A stretch of DNA of 32,753 bases from Sphingomonas yabuuchiae (GTDB taxonomy: Bacteria; Pseudomonadota; Alphaproteobacteria; Sphingomonadales; Sphingomonadaceae): contig NZ_LDTF01000061.1 in NCBI RefSeq assembly GCF_001477495.1, positions 1 to 32,753 of the forward strand. Reading direction: 5' to 3'. The position numbers and the translations under genes were made by a program. Numbering within the stretch: position 1 is the first letter of the stretch; each line of letters starts with the position of its first letter. Positions 17,631-24,140 of this stretch are shown one piece after another. The notes beneath the pieces are model-generated. The model searched no databases and had not been told where the DNA came from. It was given only the letters and a program-made list of their open reading frames with translations.

Positions 17631-18901
17631 CGGCCGGGCTCCTCGATGGTGGTGGCAAAAGGCGTCAGGTGCCGGATGAAGATGATCAGAACCGCCGCGC
17701 CGATCAGGTCAAAAACGGCAAGCACGGCAAAGAGCGGCGCATAGCCAACCGTATCGGCCAGCTGCCCGATCAGCAGCGAGAAGAGCAGCCCGCCGATCCA
17801 GCCCGCCTGGCCGATAAAGCCGTTCGCGGTGCCGACCTCGGCGGGGGCGAACACGTCGGCAGACAAGGTGTTTATGAGGCCCGAGATCATCTGATGCGCA
17901 AAGCCGCCGATGCAGAACAGCGCGATCGCCGTATAGGGGCTGGCCGCCAGCCCGATGCACCCCGGTGCGATCATCAGCACCGCGCCCAAGGCCACACCCG
18001 CGACCCGCGACGGGATCAAGGTGACGCCACGCTTCATCAACCAGGGCGACAGATAGCCGCCCAGGATGCCGCCGACATCCGCCGCCAGGAAGGGCAGCCA
18101 TGCGAACAACGCGATCTGCTTCAGGTCCATACCCCGCTCGCTGGCGAGGTAGAGCGGGATCCAGAAGCTGAAGGTCTGCCAGGCCGGTTCCGCCAGGAAA
18201 CGCGGCACCGCGATCACCCAGAAGCGCGAGGTGCGCAGGATATCCTTCGCCTTTGCGCGCTGGACCGGCCCCTTGGGCTTTTCGACCGCGATCATCGCCT
18301 TTTCTTCCGGCGTGATGGCGGGGTGGTCGTCGGGCGAGCGATAGAAGATGTACCAGGCGGCCGCCCAGAAGATGCCCACGCCGCCGGTGACGATGAAGGC
18401 CGTGCGCCAGTCGGCCCAGAGCGCCACCGCCACCACCACCGGCGGCGCGATCAGCGCGCCGAGCGAGGTGCCAGCGTTGAACCAGCCGACCGCGACCGAC
18501 CGCTCACGCGCCGGAAACCACTCGGCCACCGCCTTGATGCCCGAGGGGATGGCGGCGGACTCGAACAGGCCCAATATACCGCGATAGATGGCCAGGCTGA
18601 CCCAACCGATCGCCAGCGCATGCATCATGTTCGCCGCCGACCAGGCGAGACCGAACAGCGCAAACCCGGCACGCAGGCCGAACCGGTCGATGAACGCCCC
18701 CGCCACCGGCTGCATGATCGTATAGCAGAGCTGGAACGCGCCCACGACATAGCTGTATTGCTGCGTCGACATGTGGAGCGCCGACTTCAGCTCGGGCGCG
18801 AGAACGCCCAGGCTGTTGCGCGCCAGATAATTGGCGATCGTCCCCGCGCAGATCAGCGCGACGATCCACCAGCGCAGATTGCGTACCCGCAAGCCCGTCA
18901 C
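17627..18901 (-). CDS. MFS transporter, anion:cation symporter (hexuronate ExuT-like) family
   Basis: 424 residues with twelve hydrophobic segments. The start is GTG at 18901, preceded by GGAGAGG about nine bases away; a TTG three codons later is an alternative. The first helix region (WWIVALICAGTIANYLARNSLGVLAPEL) and RGILGLFESAAIPSGIKAVAEWFPARERSVAVGWFNAGTSLGALIAPP are characteristic of the ACS family, which carries hexuronates, galactonate and similar organic anions with protons. It is first gene of a two-gene unit with GH31, so an oligosaccharide or uronide substrate is plausible. It is paralogous to the carrier at 20594-21874. A palindrome at 18977-18991 and a small CCGCT/AGCGG hairpin at 18954-18967 lie upstream. 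Confidence 0.9.
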   Translation of the reverse strand: MTGLRVRNLRWWIVALICAGTIANYLARNSLGVLAPELKSALHMSTQQYSYVVGAFQLCYTIMQPVAGAFIDRFGLRAGFALFGLAWSAANMMHALAIGWVSLAIYRGILGLFESAAIPSGIKAVAEWFPARERSVAVGWFNAGTSLGALIAPPVVVAVALWADWRTAFIVTGGVGIFWAAAWYIFYRSPDDHPAITPEEKAMIAVEKPKGPVQRAKAKDILRTSRFWVIAVPRFLAEPAWQTFSFWIPLYLASERGMDLKQIALFAWLPFLAADVGGILGGYLSPWLMKRGVTLIPSRVAGVALGAVLMIAPGCIGLAASPYTAIALFCIGGFAHQMISGLINTLSADVFAPAEVGTANGFIGQAGWIGGLLFSLLIGQLADTVGYAPLFAVLAVFDLIGAAVLIIFIRHLTPFATTIEEPGR

Positions 18902-18976
18902 TCCCCTAGCCTCTCCGTACGCATCGCGGCGCCGGTGTCTGGGGCAAGCTTAACCGCTGGAAAGCGGCCTGTCCAT

Positions 18977-18991
18977 ATTGGTCTGGCCAAT
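18977..18991. promoter_or_regulatory. candidate operator upstream of MFS-GH31 unit
   Basis: ATTGGTCTGGCCAAT is palindromic at all but one pair and lies 76-90 bases upstream of the MFS start, just after the stop of the previous unit. It shares 12 of 15 bases with the site before the first TonB receptor (15072-15086). The half-site resembles that of ExuR/UxuR regulators. Nothing in the window encodes such a factor. Confidence 0.45.
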
Positions 18992-19007
18992 CATTCCAGC
19001 GATCCGA

Positions 19008-20597
19008 TCAATCGTCGTCAAGCCGCTCGACATAATGGAAATAGTGGAAGTCGGCCGGGTAACCCGAACCGCTCATATCCTGACACGCCATGCCGACAAA
19101 GGCGCCGGTAAAATTGGGCAGACCCGCCAGCGTCGCCTCATCCGACAGGATGGAGGCGTCGAAACGCTGGGGCAGCCACGTCCATTCCGTCGCCCTTTCG
19201 GATCGGAAGGCGAAGCGCAATGCCTCATGATCGACCACCGCCCGCAATTCGACCTGGCCTGGGGGAGCCGAGACGGCGGGGCCCATCAGGCTTTGTCCTT
19301 CGCCGTTCGGGAGGACCGACAGGACCTGAATGAGCTTCTCGCCCGCATCCCCTGCCGTGATCTGGAGGAAATGATATTTGGTGCTGTTGTAATAGGCCAC
19401 GATCCCGGCGGCCTGCTGGAAATGCTCGGGCTCGTAATCGACCAGCGTGCGCACGTCATAGCGGAAGGCGGTCTGGCGACGGGCGACCAGCGCCTGCTCG
19501 AAATGGCTGCCGATCGTCTCGCGCCCGAACAGCCGCAAATGGCCGGGACGGTCGGTCAGGCTGAAGATATACTCGGGCTCGGGCGTGCGAAGCCATTGGA
19601 AGGCGGCGGGAAGCGTCGGGCCGTCGAACCGATCGAGTGCCTCGACCGGCGCAGGGTTAGCCGCGACCGGGGTCGGCTCGGCACAGCGCAGCCAGCCGTC
19701 CGCGCCCCATTCCATCCGCTGGATCGCCGTCTCACGCCCCAAAACGCAGCGATTGCTGGCGGGCAGCGGACGGCCGCAGAGATAGGCCATCCACGTCTCG
19801 CCATCCGGTGTCTCGACCAGATCGCCATGGCCGGTGCGTTGCAGCGGTGCGTCGGGGGTATGGCGCGCGGTCAGCACCGGACCGTCGGGATGCACCTCAT
19901 AGGGACCGAACAGATCGCGCGAACGCGCCATAGTCACGGCATGGCCCCGCTCCGTGCCACCCTCCGCGACCAGCAGGTGATACCAGCCGTCGTGCTTGTA
20001 GAGATGCGGCCCCTCGGTAAAGCCCAGCGGCGTCCCCTCGAAGATGTGTCGGCGTTCGCCCAGCAACTGGCCGGTGGCCATGTCCATCTGCTGGATCACG
20101 ATCCCGGCGAAGCGCTTGCGGTCGGGCCGATGGTCCCACAGCATGTTGAGCAGCCAGCTGCGCCCGTCCTCGTCATGGAACAGCGCGGGGTCGAAGCCGC
20201 TGCTGTTGAGGTGGACGGCATCGGACCACTCGCCATCGATCCGGTCGCTCGATACCCAGTAATTGTGGAAGTCGCGCAGTGACGCGCCCTTGGCGCCGTC
20301 GACGGTGGTGCGGCCATAGCGCTTCACATCGGTGAAGATCAGGTGGAAACGCCCGTCGGCGTAGGTGAGGTCCGGCGCCCAGACACCGCAGGAGTCCGGA
20401 TTGCCGCGCATGTCGAGCTGGCTCGCCCGGTTCAGCGGCCGGGCGACCAGCGTCCAGTTCACCAGATCGCGGCTGTGGTGGATCTGGACGCCCGGATACC
20501 ATTCGAAGGTCGAGGTCGCGATATAATAATCCTCGCCGACGCGCACGATCGAGGGGTCGGGGTTGAAGCCCGGCAGGATAGGATTGTTCGGGGTCAT
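19008..20597 (-). CDS. GH43 beta-xylosidase-like enzyme with C-terminal beta-sandwich
   Basis: 529 residues, no signal peptide. The start at 20597 overlaps the MFS stop (ATGA) and begins MTPNNPILPGFNPDPS; the longer frame to 20849 only reads the MFS gene out of frame. The five-bladed propeller carries Asp14 (base, FNPDPS), Asp136 (SGFDPALF) and Glu195 (acid, GFTEGPHLY), the same spacing as in characterised GH43 xylosidases. From about residue 315 a concanavalin-like sandwich follows (LTDRPGHLRLFGRE, then ...FQQAAGIVAYYNSTKYHFLQIT), typical of the XynB-type subfamily. It likely releases xylose or arabinose from short oligosaccharides in the cytoplasm after uptake by the co-encoded carrier. Confidence 0.93.
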   Translation of the reverse strand: MTPNNPILPGFNPDPSIVRVGEDYYIATSTFEWYPGVQIHHSRDLVNWTLVARPLNRASQLDMRGNPDSCGVWAPDLTYADGRFHLIFTDVKRYGRTTVDGAKGASLRDFHNYWVSSDRIDGEWSDAVHLNSSGFDPALFHDEDGRSWLLNMLWDHRPDRKRFAGIVIQQMDMATGQLLGERRHIFEGTPLGFTEGPHLYKHDGWYHLLVAEGGTERGHAVTMARSRDLFGPYEVHPDGPVLTARHTPDAPLQRTGHGDLVETPDGETWMAYLCGRPLPASNRCVLGRETAIQRMEWGADGWLRCAEPTPVAANPAPVEALDRFDGPTLPAAFQWLRTPEPEYIFSLTDRPGHLRLFGRETIGSHFEQALVARRQTAFRYDVRTLVDYEPEHFQQAAGIVAYYNSTKYHFLQITAGDAGEKLIQVLSVLPNGEGQSLMGPAVSAPPGQVELRAVVDHEALRFAFRSERATEWTWLPQRFDASILSDEATLAGLPNFTGAFVGMACQDMSGSGYPADFHYFHYVERLDDD

Positions 20598-21874
20598 GCG
20601 GGTTTGCGTACCAAGGTCCAGAGGAGAGCGGCACCGGCCAGATCGAGCAGGCCGAGCAGGATGAAGAAAGGCTGATAGCCGACCTGATCGACCAGCGAGC
20701 CGAGCGTCAGGGTGAAGATCAGCACGCCCAGATTGGCCGCCGTCCCCGACACGCCGGTCGCGGTCGCGACCTGATCCTGCGGGAACAGGTCGGAGCAGAG
20801 CGTAATGACGGTGACCGACAGCGTCTGATGCGCAAAACCACCCAGGCACAGCAGCGCGACGGCGGCGACGGGGCTGCTCACACTCCCGACGAACATCATA
20901 CCGGTCATCAGCACCGCACCCAGCGTAAAGGCCCCGCGCCGCGCGTCGATCAGGTTGACGCCGCGTCGTTGCAGGAAGGCGACGACCGCAGGGCCGAACA
21001 GGCAGCCCAGATCAGCGGCGAGGAAGGGCAACCACGCGAACAGCGCGATCTGGGTCAGGTCGAAATGCCGCGCCTGGACGAGGTAGAGCGGCATCCACAG
21101 CGACAACATGCCCCAGACCGGATCGGCCAGGAACCGCGCCGCCGCGATCGCCCAAAGATTGCGACGGCGCAGCAGCTCGCCCAGCGGCGGACGGCGGCGC
21201 TGCTTGACAAGCGCGGCCTCCTGCCCCTCGACGATCAACGTCCGCTCGCGCGCGGACAGCGCCCGGTGGCGGGCGAGCGGCGCATACCAGAACAGCCAGG
21301 CCAGCACCCAGAGCAGACCCAAGCCGCCCGCGACGAAGAACGCCGCACGCCAGCTGTGATGGAACACCGCCCAGGCGACGAGCGGCGGCGCGAAGACCGC
21401 GCCGAACGACGCCCCGATCTGGTAGATGCCGCCCGCCACGCCGCGCTCGCGCGCCGGGAACCATTCTGCGACGACCTTCATGCCCGCGGGCTGCGCCGAT
21501 CCCTCGACCAGCCCCAGCGCGCCGCGAAGCCCCGCAAAGCCCAGCCAGCCATTGGCGAAGCCATGCCCGATGGTGATGCACGACCAGACCGCGACGAACA
21601 GAGTGAAACCGATCTTCAGCCCGATCAGGTCGAGCAGATAGCCCGCCACCGGCTGGAACATGATGCCGAACTGAAACGCGCCGGTGATCCAGCTATATTG
21701 TTCCGAACTGATATGCTGTTCGGCCATGATCGCGGGCGCGGCGACGCCCAGGATGCTGCGCGTCAGATAGTTGATGACCATCGCGCCCACGAACAGCGCG
21801 ATGATCGTCCAGCGAATATAGGGAAAACCCTTCACATGCGGTCCTTCGGCCTGTTCGGCATATGTCGTTCCCAT
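20594..21874 (-). CDS. MFS transporter, anion:cation symporter (hexuronate ExuT-like) family
   Basis: 426 residues from the ATG at 21874, with CAGG about four bases upstream; an in-frame ATG at 21922 lacks a ribosome site and would crowd the divergent promoter. Twelve hydrophobic segments. WTIIALFVGAMVINYLTRSILGVAAPAIM and RGALGLVEGSAQPAGMKVVAEWFPARERGVAGGIYQIGASFGAVFAPP mark the same ACS family as the carrier at 17627-18901, with which it aligns along its length. Co-translation with the GH43 gene suggests a pentose- or uronate-containing oligosaccharide substrate. Divergent from the LacI gene, 74 bases apart, so this unit is a likely target of that regulator. Confidence 0.88.
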   Translation of the reverse strand: MGTTYAEQAEGPHVKGFPYIRWTIIALFVGAMVINYLTRSILGVAAPAIMAEQHISSEQYSWITGAFQFGIMFQPVAGYLLDLIGLKIGFTLFVAVWSCITIGHGFANGWLGFAGLRGALGLVEGSAQPAGMKVVAEWFPARERGVAGGIYQIGASFGAVFAPPLVAWAVFHHSWRAAFFVAGGLGLLWVLAWLFWYAPLARHRALSARERTLIVEGQEAALVKQRRRPPLGELLRRRNLWAIAAARFLADPVWGMLSLWMPLYLVQARHFDLTQIALFAWLPFLAADLGCLFGPAVVAFLQRRGVNLIDARRGAFTLGAVLMTGMMFVGSVSSPVAAVALLCLGGFAHQTLSVTVITLCSDLFPQDQVATATGVSGTAANLGVLIFTLTLGSLVDQVGYQPFFILLGLLDLAGAALLWTLVRKPA

Positions 21875-21948
21875 TGACCTGATGCGGCCTGCCGGGGCAC
21901 GGCTGTGGCTGAGCATCGGCATAGCGTGAAGCCCGATGACGGGACAGG

Positions 21949-22989
21949 ATGACCTTGACCAAGATCCGAAAGCGCCCGCGCGGCGTGACCATCATCGACG
22001 TGGCCAAGGAGGCCGGCGTCTCGCCCATGACCGTCTCGCGCGTCATCAACGGCGATGCGGGCGTGCGCGACGAGGTGCGGGTGCATGTCCGCGAGGTCAT
22101 CAAGCGGCTGAACTACACGCCCAATCTGATGGCGCGCAGCCTGGTCACGTCGAGCGAGATCCGCATCGGGGTCATCTATTCCAACCCCAGCGCCGCCTTC
22201 ATGAGCGAGCTGCTGGTCGGCGTGTTCGAGGAAGCCTCGACCCGTGCGGCGCAGTTGTTCCTGCTCAAGGGCGAACAGGGCCGCCCGCCGACGCGCGAGG
22301 CGATCGAGGGGCTGATCGCGCAGCGGATCGCGGGCGTCATGCTGGCGCCGCCGCTGGGCGAGTCCGACTTCGTGCGGGATATCATCCGCGAGGCGGGGCT
22401 GCCCATGGCGGTCATCGGCGGCGTCGCGCCCGATGCCGTGTCCGTCTGGATCGACAATGCCCGTGCCGCCTATGACATGACCCGCCACCTGATCGGCCTG
22501 GGCCATCGCCGCATTGGCTTCGTCCATGGCAATCCCGGCCAGTCGGCCAGTATCGAGCGCCTGGCGGGCTTTCGCCGTGCGGTCGAGGAGGAAGGCGGGC
22601 TGGATACGCGGGTCGTCCGGGGCGATTACAGCTATGCCTCGGGCCTTTCGGCGGGCGAGGACCTGCTGGGCGGCGAAAACCCGCCGACCGCGATCTTCGC
22701 CAGCAACGACGACATGGCCGCCGCGATCGTCTCGGTCGCGCATCGGCGGCATCTGGACGTGCCGGGCGACCTGACGGTGGTGGGCTTCGACGACAGCACC
22801 GCCGCGACGACGCTCTGGCCGCCGCTGACCACCATCCACCAGCCCGTCCGCGCGCTGGCGACCGAGGCGCTGCAACGGCTGATCCAGGAAATTCGCGGCG
22901 GGGTTCCGGCGCCGAATGGCCAGCCGCGCGTCACGGTGCTGGAGCATCAGCTGATCGAACGCGACTCCACGGCCCCGCCGCGTTCGTAA
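21949..22989 (+). CDS. LacI-family transcriptional regulator
   Basis: 346 residues. The N-terminal helix-turn-helix (GVTIIDVAKEAGVSPMTVSRVINGDAGVRDEVRVHV, residues 12-47) with hinge helix (NYTPNLMARSLVT) is canonical. The periplasmic-binding-protein-like effector domain follows (IRIGVIYSNPSAAFM, GLGHRRIGFVHGN, AIFASNDDMAAAIV, LTVVGFDDS, TTIHQP). Such repressors release DNA on binding a sugar derived from the substrate. The GGGACAGG ribosome site abuts the ATG; a TTG two codons later has better spacing and could be used. It is the only regulator in the glycan locus, and a perfect LacI-type operator lies before the second TonB receptor, about 5 kb away. No clear operator is visible in the divergent gap. 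Confidence 0.95.
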   Translation: MTLTKIRKRPRGVTIIDVAKEAGVSPMTVSRVINGDAGVRDEVRVHVREVIKRLNYTPNLMARSLVTSSEIRIGVIYSNPSAAFMSELLVGVFEEASTRAAQLFLLKGEQGRPPTREAIEGLIAQRIAGVMLAPPLGESDFVRDIIREAGLPMAVIGGVAPDAVSVWIDNARAAYDMTRHLIGLGHRRIGFVHGNPGQSASIERLAGFRRAVEEEGGLDTRVVRGDYSYASGLSAGEDLLGGENPPTAIFASNDDMAAAIVSVAHRRHLDVPGDLTVVGFDDSTAATTLWPPLTTIHQPVRALATEALQRLIQEIRGGVPAPNGQPRVTVLEHQLIERDSTAPPRS

Positions 22990-22993
22990 CTTT

Positions 22994-23115
22994 ATTCCTC
23001 CCCTGCAAGGGGAGGTGGCAGGCCGCAGGCCTGACGGAGGGGTGTCGCCCTCTCGATAGCAGGACACCCCTCCACCATGCTGCGCATGGTCCCCCTCCCC
23101 TTGCAGGGGAGGAAT
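22994..23115. repeat. 122-bp palindromic intergenic repeat, copy 1
   Basis: The outer arms are a perfect 22-bp inverted repeat (22994-23015 and 23094-23115), each itself a hairpin (CTCCCCTGCAAGGGGAG). Inside, GGAGGGGTGTC (23036-23046) pairs with GACACCCCTCC (23063-23073). It fills the gap between convergent genes and could act as a bidirectional terminator. A diverged copy in opposite orientation lies at 27281-27402. Confidence 0.8.
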
Positions 23116-23139
23116 GGAAATAAAAATAGGGTCCACCCC

Positions 23140-24126
23140 CTACCGCGCCGACGCTGTCACACCGGCTTCGGTCTGTACCACCGGCTTCATCGTCCCGTCA
23201 GGATTGTAGTAAAGCCGCTCGACCGTCACCGCGCGCCGCCCGATCGCACCGCTCTGATCGCCGATGGCCAAGTTGGCATTGTGCAGGAACAGATAGGAGT
23301 TGCCCTTGAAGTCCGCGATGCCGGGATGGATGGTGAAGCTGTACTTGCCCGAACCGGTCAGCAGCCCGCGATAGGTCCACGGCCCCTTGAGCGAGGTTGC
23401 GGTAGCATAGGAGACATGCTCATCCCGCTGCGTCGTCCGGTCGAGCGAGGCATAGGTCAGGTAATAGAGCTTGCCCCGCTTGTGCAGCCACGGCCCTTCC
23501 TCGAAATGGGGCGGCGTGATCTCGGTGATCGGGCCATCGATCTCGATCATGTTGGGCTTCAGCTTCGCGATATAGCATTGCCGATTGCCCCAGGCGATCC
23601 AGGTCGTGCCGTCGTCATCGGTCATCACGGTCGGGTCGATGTCTTCCCAACTATGCGTGCCCTTGGGCGTCATCTCATTGGTGATGAGCGCCGATCCCTT
23701 GGCATCGACGAACGGCCCGGTCGGCTTGTCCGAGACCGCGACCGCGATCGCCTTGCCCGGATGGGTGTTGTCATGCTCGACCGCGGCGTAGAACCAGTAT
23801 TTGCCGTTCTTATAGATCGCCTGGCTGGCCCAGGCGTCCTTCTTCGCCCATTTGAAGTCGTGCACGTTCATGATCGGCCCGTGCGGCGTCCATGTCTTCA
23901 TGTCAGTGGTGGAATAGACCAGCCACTCCTTCATGTTGAACATCTCGTCCCGCTGCGCCTCGTCATGCCCGACATAGAGGTACAGCCGATCGCCCACGAC
24001 CAGCGGCGCGGGGTCCGCCGTGAAGCGGTCGCGGATGATCGGGTTGCTGCCCGGCCGGTCGGCCGCCAGGGCAGCCCCCGACGCGGCCAGCAGCAGGAGG
24101 GATGCGATCGTCCGCGACATCGTCAT
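23140..24126 (-). CDS. secreted GH43-family glycosidase
   Basis: 328 residues. Signal peptide MTMSRTIASLLLLAASGAALAA, cut near residue 22; a start two codons later is also possible. Single five-bladed propeller with Asp38 (FTADPAP), Asp164 (DIDPTVM) and Glu210 (HFEEGPWLHKRG), the three GH43 catalytic residues. GIADFKGNSYLFLHNA near the C-terminus is common in arabinofuranosidase/xylosidase members with this compact size. No accessory domain. Likely periplasmic, removing terminal arabinose or xylose units from imported fragments. It starts 14 bases after the second TonB receptor's stop, so it belongs to that operon and should share its LacI-type operator. Confidence 0.9.
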   Translation of the reverse strand: MTMSRTIASLLLLAASGAALAADRPGSNPIIRDRFTADPAPLVVGDRLYLYVGHDEAQRDEMFNMKEWLVYSTTDMKTWTPHGPIMNVHDFKWAKKDAWASQAIYKNGKYWFYAAVEHDNTHPGKAIAVAVSDKPTGPFVDAKGSALITNEMTPKGTHSWEDIDPTVMTDDDGTTWIAWGNRQCYIAKLKPNMIEIDGPITEITPPHFEEGPWLHKRGKLYYLTYASLDRTTQRDEHVSYATATSLKGPWTYRGLLTGSGKYSFTIHPGIADFKGNSYLFLHNANLAIGDQSGAIGRRAVTVERLYYNPDGTMKPVVQTEAGVTASAR

Positions 24127-24140
24127 CGTCTGGGTTCCCG

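Noticed and set aside
15900..17744. 614-residue open frame on the plus strand
   Set aside because: Antisense to GH31, which has intact catalytic motifs; the plus-strand product shows no recognisable fold.
21875..21948. LacI operator in the LacI-MFS divergent gap
   Set aside because: Only a CATCGG/CCGATG pair with a 13-base spacer is visible, which is too weak and too widely spaced for a LacI site.
22994..23115. CRISPR array or insertion sequence
   Set aside because: There is a single palindromic unit at this spot with no regular repeat-spacer pattern and no transposase frame; it fits a REP/MITE-like intergenic repeat instead.
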